Source of the DNA: Nitrosomonas sp.
Lineage (GTDB): Bacteria; Pseudomonadota; Gammaproteobacteria; Burkholderiales; Nitrosomonadaceae
Assembly (NCBI GenBank): GCA_021604405.1
Contig: BQJA01000013.1
Location: 1-53,667, forward strand
DNA length: 53,667 nucleotides
Direction of reading: 5' to 3'
Positions 45,921 to 53,667 of this stretch are shown here, in pieces (position 1 is the first letter of the stretch; each line of letters begins with the position of its first letter). Below the pieces are notes generated by a model. The model was given only the letters and a program-made list of their open reading frames with translations, did not search any database and had not been told where the DNA came from. A program made the position numbers and the translations under genes.

Positions 45921-46685
45921 CTAATGCTGGTGACCGCCTGGGTAGCTGACATTACCGTCAGCATGAACATGCGCAACAAACCCTTGCCTGATCATTTTGG
46001 CAACAAAAGGATCCGCCTCGTTATCACCGATATCAGCAAAATCCATTGTCGGCATTGCCGTTATTTTATCAAAACTGGCGAGTGACTCGGCCTTGTTCTT
46101 CCAGCCTGACAATCTGGTTTCCACTCGGAAATTTTTATCATTGACAAGACGATACTTAACGATATCTAATTCCGGATACCACGTAACTATTGTTTTCTGT
46201 CCATTCACTATTCCTTTTCGCGTCTCCAGCTTTCCGCACTGGTCTACGGATTCATCCAGTAACTCCAGTTTCGCTATTTGCAACGGCAAGAAAGGACGCT
46301 TAACCTGTTCCCATTGTAAATTTACGTTTAGCGATAATAGATCGCCATAGGTATATTCAATCCCTCTATTCTCATCCGGAAAGGCCCGCAAAAAAACAAG
46401 CTGGTTCTTTGGCTGTTTAATCCAAGCTTCTGCAACATTTTTTTCAGGCAGCAAGTATGCCACCTTTCCCGTCTTTGCAAAAAATTCCAAATCGACAGTC
46501 TTTTTATTTGTTTCATGATTATGGATGCGCGCGGGTTCCTTCTCATGGCCTGAAAGCTGCCAGTCCGTTGTATAGCTGACGCCAAATGTTGTTGCATCAT
46601 CAACACAAATTGTTTCGGCGGCAATGCTATATCCGCTTGCAACCAGTAACATCAGGAAAACGAACAGTGTATTGTTAAATATCAT
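45921..46685 (-). CDS. Exported protein of unknown function
   Basis: A 254-residue protein with a signal peptide ending SIAA (about residue 23). The mature protein has two cysteines (in 'TICVDD' and 'DQCGKLE'), is rich in beta-type sequence and ends in a His-rich 'AHVHADGNVSYPGGHQH', which could bind metal. I recognise no family. The gene converges on nadB with 54 bases between stops, and lies 99 bases downstream of the alkaline phosphatase gene on the same strand, so cotranscription with phoA is possible. Confidence 0.65.
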   Translation of the reverse strand: MIFNNTLFVFLMLLVASGYSIAAETICVDDATTFGVSYTTDWQLSGHEKEPARIHNHETNKKTVDLEFFAKTGKVAYLLPEKNVAEAWIKQPKNQLVFLRAFPDENRGIEYTYGDLLSLNVNLQWEQVKRPFLPLQIAKLELLDESVDQCGKLETRKGIVNGQKTIVTWYPELDIVKYRLVNDKNFRVETRLSGWKNKAESLASFDKITAMPTMDFADIGDNEADPFVAKMIRQGFVAHVHADGNVSYPGGHQH

Positions 46686-46784
46686 ATTTGTTTCTCATCA
46701 CTGAAACAGCGCCCCGTAACGATGACGGAGCGATGTTGTTGTTTAAGTGTTATGAATTCGCCAGACAACTACATTGAACGCGAA

Positions 46785-48305
46785 TTACCAACCGAGCTTT
46801 CTCTTTAACGCAAAACGCATGACGTGGTAAACATAGTTCTGTTCAACTGTATTGTGGAATAAATGGGCAGACGGCCCGCCAGCATATATCGCCACATCTT
46901 CACCTGCATGGGTTTCAGATCCCAGTGGCACGAGGGCTTCCTGATGAAAACCTTCCAGCGTTGTATCAACCATTGTCAGATCTTGCCGCCCGATCGTTCT
47001 CATATCGCCACTTGTGCCAAATCCTTGTCCGTTGGTATAACCCAATGTGGCATAAGGAAAACCATCGTCTGCCAAGGTCTCGATACCACTTGAATCACCG
47101 GAAGAATCATTACTGACAACTTTACCAAGAATCGGGTTGCCCCGCGTTGGGTAACCCGCAATGGTAAACACATGACTGTGGTCAGCCGTGACAATAATCA
47201 ACGTATCCCGTACGTTGGTTTTATCCATCGCAATGCTAACTGCCTCAGCAAAAGCGATTGTATCGTCAAGGGCTCGGAACGCATTTCCCGCATGATGAGC
47301 ATGATCAATTCGACCTGATTCAACCATCAGAAAAAATCCTTTCTCATTTTTTTGCAAAATGTCTATCGCTTTGCCAGTCATTTCTGCAATGGTTGGCTCA
47401 CCGCCCAGATCCTGTGGGTTATCATGGTTATATTCCATATGCGAACGATTGAATAATCCCAGCAGATGATCGGTAGTATTTGGATCGATCGCATCAAATT
47501 GCGCTTTATTCCAGACATATGCGCTGTTTGGATATTTTTCAGTCCACTCCATGGTGAGGTCCCGTCCATCCAGGCGTTCACCTTGGTGCACTCCGGTTTC
47601 CGGATCGGTTTCTGTATTTGGCATAAAGCTGCTCCGACCGCCGCCCATGGCTACTTCTATACCATTGCCGAAGTTGAAATCTATTAACTGAGAAGCAATG
47701 TCCTTGCAACCCGCCGCTATTTCAGAGGCCGGCGTGTCATTATCATCTTCCCAATTCCGTTCCGGCGTGTGTGCATAAGTCGCTGCAGGCGTTGCATGTG
47801 TCAAACGGGCAGTTGACACAACGCCGGTTGACAATCCTGCCTCTTCAGCCTGTTCCAGAAGGGTAGGCACACTTTTACCCAGTGAACTGGCACAGTCAGC
47901 ACGAATCACCGTCTGATCAACACCCATTACACCTGCTTTTGTCTTTATACCCGACATCATCGCGGTCATTGTTCCAGCAGAATCCGGTGTTTGCTGGTTG
48001 GTATTGTAAGTCTTGGCCAGTCCTATATAGGGCAGTTTTTCAAAAGACATGACATTTTCTTCACCTGCTTCACCGCGTCGCTGTCCCTCGAGTATCCGCG
48101 CCGCGGTCACAGTTGATACCCCCATCCCGTCACCGACGAACAGGATGACATTTTTAGCATGCTTCTTATTATGGACATTTTCCAATGCCTGCTTTAACGT
48201 CTGCTTTCCATGGTTATACCATTCATCCGCTGTTTCATATGCATTAACCGGAGCAGCAATCAATACCGTGATAGTTGCTATAATCAATTTGCTTATATAA
48301 TTCAT
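46785..48305 (-). CDS. phoA: Alkaline phosphatase (PhoA family)
   Basis: A periplasmic phosphomonoesterase of 506 residues. After the signal peptide (1-22, ending VNA) it shows the metal-binding 'VILFVGDGMG' (Asp59), the phosphorylated serine Ser109 in TPDSAGT, 'RIDHAHHAGNA' and 'IVTADHSHVF', all active-site metal ligands of this superfamily. It resembles the larger bacterial enzymes with an insert between residues 250 and 330. ATG 48305 has AGAGG upstream; the frame runs on to 48356. A Pho-box-like element lies about 110 bases upstream. Confidence 0.92.
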   Translation of the reverse strand: MNYISKLIIATITVLIAAPVNAYETADEWYNHGKQTLKQALENVHNKKHAKNVILFVGDGMGVSTVTAARILEGQRRGEAGEENVMSFEKLPYIGLAKTYNTNQQTPDSAGTMTAMMSGIKTKAGVMGVDQTVIRADCASSLGKSVPTLLEQAEEAGLSTGVVSTARLTHATPAATYAHTPERNWEDDNDTPASEIAAGCKDIASQLIDFNFGNGIEVAMGGGRSSFMPNTETDPETGVHQGERLDGRDLTMEWTEKYPNSAYVWNKAQFDAIDPNTTDHLLGLFNRSHMEYNHDNPQDLGGEPTIAEMTGKAIDILQKNEKGFFLMVESGRIDHAHHAGNAFRALDDTIAFAEAVSIAMDKTNVRDTLIIVTADHSHVFTIAGYPTRGNPILGKVVSNDSSGDSSGIETLADDGFPYATLGYTNGQGFGTSGDMRTIGRQDLTMVDTTLEGFHQEALVPLGSETHAGEDVAIYAGGPSAHLFHNTVEQNYVYHVMRFALKRKLGW

Positions 48306-48779
48306 TACATTACCTCTTCGTTGAACTTCACACATCATTTCTTCACTGTCTTTCACACATAGTTATTGACGTGAAAATACAGATAACCGTTTTGATGAAT
48401 TTACCTGGGAAAAATGACAGGGCGATGTAACATTTATTTCAAATCAATGTTTGTTATGTGAAAATTATTCTGAACAATCACAGCAACGATGACAGTTTCG
48501 CCAGGATTAAAGCGACCGGGATTGGCAATAGTTAACTTTTATCGTTAGCTTACCGCGGTGTAGCTGCTTCAGTATGTTCTCATTCAACAAGAAAATTAAT
48601 ATATACTTCCCAGGTTTTTTGATTGCTTACGAATATAGAATGCCGCGCCGGTTAAACACAGGCCGCCAGACGCGTAAACGTCTGAGATGCAGCTGGTTTG
48701 GAGCAATCGCAACAGCGGTTGAACGTGTCTTAATGGCAATCAGACCGTCATTTACAAACCATCACAAGAGGCTAGCTGC
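48306..48779. other. Intergenic between divergent phoA and lipoprotein genes
   Basis: About 470 bases with no confident gene. A plus-strand frame (48574-48783) of 69 codons ends by overlapping the lipoprotein ATG (ATGA) but has no ribosome site and no recognisable content, so it is not called. The region contains the Pho-box-like repeat at 48414-48430. Confidence 0.5.
48414..48430 (-). promoter_or_regulatory. Candidate Pho box upstream of phoA
   Basis: On the minus strand TTACAT-CGCC-CTGTCAT gives two TGTCAT-like units with starts 11 bases apart, the spacing of PhoB half-sites. The second unit is a full CTGTCAT, the first matches 4 of 6. TAAATT lies about 10 bases beyond as a possible -10. 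Consistent with phosphate-starvation control of phoA but degenerate. Confidence 0.35.
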
Positions 48780-49295
48780 ATGAATCACCGCGGAATGATT
48801 ATGGTTAAATTGGCTCTATTTGCCCTGACGACAACGATGGTCGCTTCTTGCGCGCACAAGAAAAAACCTTATGAAGCGGTGCCAATCCCGCAAGAAATAT
48901 CACCAGGCGACACCCTGATACTGCTAAAACCCCTTGAGATTGCAGATGGCAGTAATACCGTCTATTTCCAGAGAGGGATGGTGGTAGAGAAGAATCGGGT
49001 TTTTGCGAACGCGCCGTATTGTTGGCTGGAATTCAACAGGCCAAGCCAAGCGAAACAGACGATCCGGCCACAGAATTTTGAGGTTACAAATGTCACATAC
49101 GACGTTCATGCCCAGGGTAAACAAGCACATGAACAGGTTTCGACCACTTATTTCACGCTGAAAGCCGGAAAAACCAGTGAAACAGATCATATCGCCTGCG
49201 GGTGGCCTGGTGAAATGGCAGGACCAAGCTTTCTTACTCCCGAAGAGATTAACGCTGTTCTCGATGGATATTTCTCCATTGAAGTAGCCAATTGA
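48780..49295 (+). CDS. Putative lipoprotein of unknown function
   Basis: A 171-residue protein whose signal sequence ends in lipobox VASC, so Cys24 is probably lipidated ('TTTMVASCAHKKK'). The mature domain has 'GDTLILLKPLEIADGSNTVY', then 'YCWLEFNRPSQ', 'TTYFTLKAGKTSETDHIACG' and an acidic helix at the C-terminus. No family name can be given. The ATG at 48780 follows AAGAGG. It is monocistronic, with a stem-loop 27 bases after the stop. Confidence 0.7.
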   Translation: MNHRGMIMVKLALFALTTTMVASCAHKKKPYEAVPIPQEISPGDTLILLKPLEIADGSNTVYFQRGMVVEKNRVFANAPYCWLEFNRPSQAKQTIRPQNFEVTNVTYDVHAQGKQAHEQVSTTYFTLKAGKTSETDHIACGWPGEMAGPSFLTPEEINAVLDGYFSIEVAN

Positions 49296-49321
49296 TTTCC
49301 TAACTGTCTTTAAAACAAAAC

Positions 49322-49348
49322 ATACCGTTGTCCAATAGACGACGGTAT
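49322..49348 (+). terminator. Stem-loop after the lipoprotein gene
   Basis: ATACCGTTGTC (49322-49332) pairs with GACGACGGTAT (49338-49348) over 11 positions including one G-U wobble, with a CAATA loop. The wobble pairs only in plus-strand RNA, which supports a role for the lipoprotein transcript. An A-rich run precedes it but no T-run follows, so termination efficiency is uncertain. Confidence 0.5.
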
Positions 49349-49528
49349 TGCAGTCACCAATAACCTTTATATCAGTAACTGATTCGCTTTAAAATTCAAC
49401 CAGGGTGCTTTTACTAGAAGCTGTGGTGACGTATGATGATATTCTGTATATTTTATTATACTGTGCTTGACTATGCTTTCCAGGAATCATTGTATTAATT
49501 CCGTCGAACTTTTAAAGGATTCATCGAG

Positions 49529-50635
49529 ATGAAAACACGCGCCGCTGTCGCCTGGAAGGCCGGACAGCCTCTTACCGTCGAACAGGTTGATCTTGAAGGC
49601 CCCAGGGCGGGTGAAGTACTGGTCGAGATCAAAGCGACCGGAATATGTCATACCGATTATTACACGTTGTCAGGCGCAGATCCGGAAGGATTGTTTCCAG
49701 CCATATTGGGCCACGAAGGGGCCGGCGTCGTCGTTGACGTCGGACCGGAGGTAAAATCATTAAAAAAAGACGATCACGTTATCCCGCTGTATACCCCTGA
49801 ATGCCGCGAATGTGAATTTTGTTTATCAACAAAAACAAATCTTTGCCAAGCCATTCGCAGCACACAAGGGCGCGGACTCATGCCGGATGGTACGTCACGT
49901 TTTTCGTTGAATAACGAACCGATACTGCATTATATGGGGACATCGACTTTCGCAAATTATATTGTCGTACCAGAAATCGCATTGGCAAAAATTCGTAGCG
50001 ATGCGCCCTTTGATAAAGTTTGCTATATCGGTTGCGGTGTGACGACGGGCATCGGTGCTGTATTGTTCACCGCCAAGGTGGAAGCAGGTACCAATGTTGC
50101 TGTATTTGGCCTGGGCGGTATCGGCCTGAATGTAATTCAAGGTGCAAAAATGATTGGCGCCGACAAGATCATCGGCATTGATATCAATCCGGCACGGGAA
50201 ACCATGGCACGCGAATTTGGCATGACGCACTTTCTTAACGCCAGCGATACGGAAAATATCGTTGATGCGGTTATTCAGCTTACTGATGGCGGTGCGGATT
50301 ATAGTTTTGAATGTATTGGCAATAGCAAGGTAATGCGTCAGGCCCTGGAATGTACCCACAAAGGATGGGGGCGCAGCATTATTATTGGCGTAGCGGAAGC
50401 GGGCGCGGAAATCAGCACCCGGCCCTTCCAATTGGTCACCGGCCGCAAATGGGAAGGAACGGCTTTTGGCGGTGCACGCGGTCGTACCGATGTACCCAAA
50501 ATTGTGGATTGGTATATGAATGGCAAGATTAAAATCGATAGCCTGATAACGCATACGCTGAAGCTGGATGATATTAACGAGGGATTCCGTTTAATGAAAG
50601 CCGGGGAATCCATTCGTTCTGTCGTCATTTATTAA
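49529..50635 (+). CDS. frmA: S-(hydroxymethyl)glutathione dehydrogenase, class III ADH
   Basis: FrmA oxidises S-hydroxymethylglutathione (formaldehyde plus glutathione) to S-formylglutathione with NAD+, and can reduce S-nitrosoglutathione. The 368-residue zinc enzyme has catalytic zinc ligands Cys40 and His62 (GICHTD, GHEG), structural zinc cysteines 92, 95, 98 and 106 in '[17 protein letters not shown]', and the NAD fold '[13 protein letters not shown]'. It starts 16 bases from an AAAGGA site and is followed 16 bases later by fghA, its pathway partner. Confidence 0.95.
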   Translation: MKTRAAVAWKAGQPLTVEQVDLEGPRAGEVLVEIKATGICHTDYYTLSGADPEGLFPAILGHEGAGVVVDVGPEVKSLKKDDHVIPLYTPECRECEFCLSTKTNLCQAIRSTQGRGLMPDGTSRFSLNNEPILHYMGTSTFANYIVVPEIALAKIRSDAPFDKVCYIGCGVTTGIGAVLFTAKVEAGTNVAVFGLGGIGLNVIQGAKMIGADKIIGIDINPARETMAREFGMTHFLNASDTENIVDAVIQLTDGGADYSFECIGNSKVMRQALECTHKGWGRSIIIGVAEAGAEISTRPFQLVTGRKWEGTAFGGARGRTDVPKIVDWYMNGKIKIDSLITHTLKLDDINEGFRLMKAGESIRSVVIY

Positions 50636-50651
50636 GATTCGCCCAATCGTT

Positions 50652-51503
50652 ATGTCAGCATTACAAATTCGCAGTACGCATCAATGCTTTGGTGGAACAC
50701 AGGGTTTCTACCAGCACGATTCTCAAACAATTGGCCTACCCATGCGTTTTTCGGTATACCAGCCGCCAGAGGTATCGCACCGGCCTGCCCCGGCACTGTT
50801 CTTTCTGGCGGGCCTTACCTGCACAGAAGAAACTTTTATGATTAAAGCCGGCGCACAACGGCTCGCTGCTGAATATGGATTGATGCTGGTGACAATGGAT
50901 ACCAGTCCACGGCAAACTGGCATCACCGGCGAAGATGATCACTGGGATTTTGGCACAGGGGCCGGGTTTTATCTGGATGCCACGCAAACACCTTGGTCAA
51001 ACTACTATCGTATGGAAAGTTACGTCACCCAGGAATTACGTGACATTATTCTTACACAATTTTCTGCCGATCAGGATCATATGGGTATTTTCGGCCATTC
51101 CATGGGCGGCCATGGTGCATTGACATTGTCGCTGCGGCATCCCGGCATGTATCAATCGGTATCAGCATTTGCCCCCATTACCGCGCCCATGCACTGCCCC
51201 TGGGGTCAGAAAGCGTTCCGCTTTTATCTCGGCGACAACCAGGAAAACTGGCAACGTCATGATGCAACCGCATTAATTGAAGCCGGCAATCATGCACCTG
51301 AAATATTGATTGATCAGGGCTTAAATGATCCGTTTTTGACCGAACAACTACACCCTGACCGTTTTGAAACAGCCTGCCGGAAGGCCGATCAAAAACTAAC
51401 ACTTCGCCGTCATGCAAGTTATGATCATAGCTATTATTTTATCAGCACCTTTCTGGCAGACCATTTAAAGCATCACCAGCGACTACTTTACAGACAGCAT
51501 TAA
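50652..51503 (+). CDS. fghA: S-formylglutathione hydrolase
   Basis: FghA hydrolyses S-formylglutathione to formate and glutathione, completing formaldehyde oxidation begun by the upstream dehydrogenase. The 283-residue esterase D-type hydrolase shows 'PALFFLAGLTCTEETFM', nucleophile Ser150 in FGHSMGGHG, candidate acid in 'DQGLNDPFL' and His in 'HASYDHSYYF'. Spacing of 16 bases indicates an operon with frmA. No regulator of the FrmR type is encoded beside them. Confidence 0.95.
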   Translation: MSALQIRSTHQCFGGTQGFYQHDSQTIGLPMRFSVYQPPEVSHRPAPALFFLAGLTCTEETFMIKAGAQRLAAEYGLMLVTMDTSPRQTGITGEDDHWDFGTGAGFYLDATQTPWSNYYRMESYVTQELRDIILTQFSADQDHMGIFGHSMGGHGALTLSLRHPGMYQSVSAFAPITAPMHCPWGQKAFRFYLGDNQENWQRHDATALIEAGNHAPEILIDQGLNDPFLTEQLHPDRFETACRKADQKLTLRRHASYDHSYYFISTFLADHLKHHQRLLYRQH

Positions 51504-51889
51504 ACTTACGCCAGAACAAGCGGCAAACGAAGAATGCAACACTCGTCTGCAACACTCAGGAGAATGCATTTCCTTGACATGTTGATCAGAATTTTTCAAC
51601 ATCTCCGCCACCCTATCAATTGTACCTTAGTATTCGTGTATCGGGGATGATCAGTTCACAAAAACAATGCAATGCTGGCCATTACAATTCAATTTGACGG
51701 GTTGCGTCATAATATTGTGGTATTGTCACCCTGCAGTTCTTTGAAATGATTTGGAAGAAATGGCAAGAGAGACTAAAATTCTGCTTGCCATTGGCGCACT
51801 TAATGGAAAATAAACGGTAAAAAGCCATACTTTTCAGTTGCCCCAACTAACCATCAGAAACAGCCGAATTTCACAAAAATGAGTTTTCT
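51504..51889. other. Intergenic, no gene recognised
   Basis: About 390 bases. It holds a direct repeat TGCAACACTC at 51535-51544 and 51548-51557 (period 13) and a 7-bp stem ATGTTGA/TCAACAT (51579-51602). TTGACA at 51574-51579 is a perfect -35 hexamer, with CAACAT 17 bases on as a poor -10. These could be fghA 3'-end or upstream promoter signals; none is strong. Confidence 0.4.
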
Positions 51890-53077
51890 ATGAATGATTT
51901 AAATGAAAGCCAAACAATTGATCGTTTAATTCGCATTGGCTTCCTCATTTTGCTTGTGGCAATCAGTAGCATGATCCTCGCGCCTTTTATAATCATGCTT
52001 ATCTGGGGAACTATTATTGCCCTCGCTCTGTTTCCGCTGTTCAAGAAATCTGTAAAAACGCTCGGAAACAAGAAAACACTGACGGCTGTGTTATTCATTC
52101 TTACAGGGTTAATGATTATTATCATCCCTTCTTTCATGCTGATTGAATCATCCGCATCTGGATATCAGAATTTGCAGGCAGCATTTGAAGAAGGCAGACT
52201 TACTATCCCAGCCCCAACAGACAGAGTAAAAGAATGGCCATTGGTCGGCGAGCGGCTCTACAGCACTTGGGCGCTTGTCTCGCACAATCTGCGTGATTTC
52301 TTGGCAACATACAGCGGCCAATACAGTGGACAGGTCAAAAAATCGGTAAGTTGGCTGCTTGAAACATTGGCGGGTCTTGGTCTGGCCATTTTACAATTTA
52401 TGGTTTCCATTGTCATTGCGGGCGTGCTACTTGCGAGAGCTGACCTGGGCGCCGACACAACCAAACAATTTGCCAGAAGGCTGGTCGGAGAAAGAGCAGA
52501 AGACTTTATCAACCTGACTACTGCAACCGTCCGGTCTGTGGTTCAAGGTATCCTGGGTATTGCCCTGATCCAAGCCCTTGCATCAGCCCTATTGTTAATT
52601 ATTTTCAATGTTCCGCTGCCGGTTCTGTGGGCATTGTTTGTGCTGGTACTGGCCATAGTACAGTTGCCCCCTTTATTCATTCTGGGTCCAATGAGCATTT
52701 ATGTGTTCAGCGTGTTAGACACCGTGCCGGCGACCGTGTTTACTGTTTTCGCTATTCTGATAAGCATGAGTGATAGCTTTTTGAAACCATTATTTCTAGG
52801 ACGGGGCGTGGATATCCCAATCCTTGTTATTTTATTGGGTGCTATCGGCGGTATGCTTGCTTTTGGCATTCTGGGTTTGTTCGTCGGCGCAGTGGTTCTG
52901 GCACTATTTTACAAGCTAATGATGGCGTGGCTTCATGCCGACGAACCAACATTGCAAAAATCAGAGCCGTCAGTCGCAGTCTTAACTGCGGATATCATGC
53001 CTGGCGCATTGGATCACCCAAATAAAAACCAGCCTAACAAAAGTAGAAACGTGACCGGAAAACCCCCTCGCGCATAG
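51890..53077 (+). CDS. AI-2E family transporter (PF01594-type membrane protein)
   Basis: A 395-residue inner-membrane protein with about eight hydrophobic segments. Family features are the N-terminal pair of helices 'GFLILLVAISSMILAPFIIM' onward, 'GVLLARADLGADTTKQFARRLVG' before the amphipathic region and 'GRGVDIPILVILLGAIGGMLA' near the C-terminus. Family members are annotated as AI-2 exporters but several work as ion or sodium-proton transporters, so the name is not proof of quorum signalling. Its last 64 bases overlap the convergent ion-channel gene, an unusual tail-to-tail overlap. Confidence 0.85.
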   Translation: MNDLNESQTIDRLIRIGFLILLVAISSMILAPFIIMLIWGTIIALALFPLFKKSVKTLGNKKTLTAVLFILTGLMIIIIPSFMLIESSASGYQNLQAAFEEGRLTIPAPTDRVKEWPLVGERLYSTWALVSHNLRDFLATYSGQYSGQVKKSVSWLLETLAGLGLAILQFMVSIVIAGVLLARADLGADTTKQFARRLVGERAEDFINLTTATVRSVVQGILGIALIQALASALLLIIFNVPLPVLWALFVLVLAIVQLPPLFILGPMSIYVFSVLDTVPATVFTVFAILISMSDSFLKPLFLGRGVDIPILVILLGAIGGMLAFGILGLFVGAVVLALFYKLMMAWLHADEPTLQKSEPSVAVLTADIMPGALDHPNKNQPNKSRNVTGKPPRA

Positions 53078-53667
53078 AAATCGACTTTTCTTGCATGGCG
53101 GTCTTGATTGTTTTCGGTTAAAACACTCGCGATAATTACCGTGATTAAAGCCAAAAGTACCAGGAGCGTACAACCGACGGAAAAAAAGTCAAGGCGCGTC
53201 ATATAAGGTAGTTTGGGGAGCAGGCTGGCAAGGATAAAGCGATGCGCGATCAAGGTCAGAATGGAACTTGTCGCCACCGCAATGCGGATACCGAGATGCT
53301 CGCGGCCTACCCAGAAGGCCGCCCATGACATAATCACGACAACCGCCAGTGGCAAAACCACCTGCCATAAATAATAACTGATAAAGCGCTTGGCCTGAAA
53401 CTGAAAAGCGAAAGCCGCCGTGTTTACTTCCTCGATCGGCTTGTAGGGCGCAACGATCGTCTCGTATGACAAAACTTCCCAGTCTGCCAGTGACAAGGTA
53501 TTTGCCATAGATCCACCCTGGATATTGCGCACGTTATCCGGCACGAACGTTAATTCGTTCGCATTATACCCGGCACCTACAAACTGGACCATGAAGCGAT
53601 GTCGATCCCTAGGAAATTCAGCCAGCAATAGCGGTTGAGAAAGCTTTCCCGTATAACGTTGATGATA
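53014..53667 (-). CDS. Bacterial pentameric ligand-gated ion channel, C-terminal part (5' end outside window)
   Basis: The frame is open to the window edge; 217 residues are present. They begin inside the extracellular domain with 'LLAEFPRDRHRFMVQF', where Cys-loop receptors have the Pro-containing loop (here without cysteines, as in GLIC/ELIC). Four membrane helices follow: M1 'LWQVVLPLAVVVIMSWAAFW', pore-lining M2 'IRIAVATSSILTLIAHRFIL', M3 'MTRLDFFSVGCTLLVLLALI', M4 'FPVTFLLLLGWFLFG' at the C-terminus. It would be a ligand- or proton-gated ion channel in the inner membrane. Ligand unknown. The 3' end overlaps the AI-2E gene by 64 bases. Confidence 0.85.
   Translation of the reverse strand, partial: YHQRYTGKLSQPLLLAEFPRDRHRFMVQFVGAGYNANELTFVPDNVRNIQGGSMANTLSLADWEVLSYETIVAPYKPIEEVNTAAFAFQFQAKRFISYYLWQVVLPLAVVVIMSWAAFWVGREHLGIRIAVATSSILTLIAHRFILASLLPKLPYMTRLDFFSVGCTLLVLLALITVIIASVLTENNQDRHARKVDFYARGGFPVTFLLLLGWFLFG

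Noticed and set aside
48574..48783. 69-codon frame overlapping the lipoprotein start
   Set aside because: No ribosome site and no recognisable sequence; the ATGA overlap alone is too weak.
49895..50554. 219-codon minus-strand frame within frmA
   Set aside because: Antisense shadow of a strongly conserved gene; composition (many His, Ile, Asn) is not protein-like.
51535..51557. Direct repeat TGCAACACTC as an attachment site
   Set aside because: Two short copies 13 bases apart with no integrase or tRNA gene nearby.

Overview
The window reads as chromosomal DNA of a betaproteobacterium, most likely a Nitrosomonas-type ammonia oxidiser. The assignment is inferred from gene order and content: nadB divergent from rpoE-rseA-rseB-mucD-grx-lepA-lepB-DUF4845-rnc-era-pdxJ-acpS-nagZ (a betaproteobacterial backbone), a complete norCBQD nitric oxide reductase operon, and moderate GC. 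No 16S rRNA or amo/hao gene lies in the window, so genus is not proven. No tRNA, rRNA, CRISPR array, intact insertion sequence or prophage was seen.

Layout. 1-5.1 kb: the 3' end of a GT4 glycosyltransferase converging on a glycogen-debranching-type glucosidase, which may be translated from behind a 50-codon leader ORF with a very strong ribosome binding site; then a decayed, gene-poor stretch with a 7-bp tandem repeat; then an exported alpha/beta hydrolase. 5.6-11.3 kb: small conserved proteins (DUF3175, YgiW-like) and an unusual trio of an archaeal-like PRPP synthetase paralogue, a GCS2-type glutamate-cysteine ligase homologue and an M14/AspA-like hydrolase, then a DUF4124 protein. 11.4-14.3 kb: pyrE and xth head to head, then an AmpG-like permease. 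14.3-19 kb: a possible structured RNA ending in a terminator-like hairpin, then a four-gene carbohydrate ABC importer operon. 19-23.6 kb: norCBQD. 24-31.7 kb: an exported cysteine-containing protein, lpd, and a same-strand cluster of GST, cytochrome P450, DyP-type peroxidase and two mutually similar proteins of unknown function. This is the best candidate for an undescribed system. 32.5-46 kb: the housekeeping backbone (cell-wall recycling, CoA and PLP biosynthesis, ribosome maturation, protein secretion, envelope stress). 46-53.7 kb: an exported unknown, alkaline phosphatase, a lipoprotein, the glutathione-dependent formaldehyde oxidation pair frmA-fghA, an AI-2E family membrane protein, and the 3' part of a bacterial pentameric ligand-gated ion channel cut by the window edge.

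How the genes work together. RpoE, RseA, RseB and MucD form the envelope-stress circuit. NorCB reduces NO with NorQD as its assembly factors. FrmA and FghA convert S-hydroxymethylglutathione to formate. AmpG and NagZ both act in muropeptide recycling, although they are 18 kb apart. The P450 has proline where ordinary monooxygenases carry an acidic residue in helix I, and it has no redox partner gene beside it but a DyP peroxidase. That suggests peroxide-driven or isomerase-type chemistry, which is an inference only.
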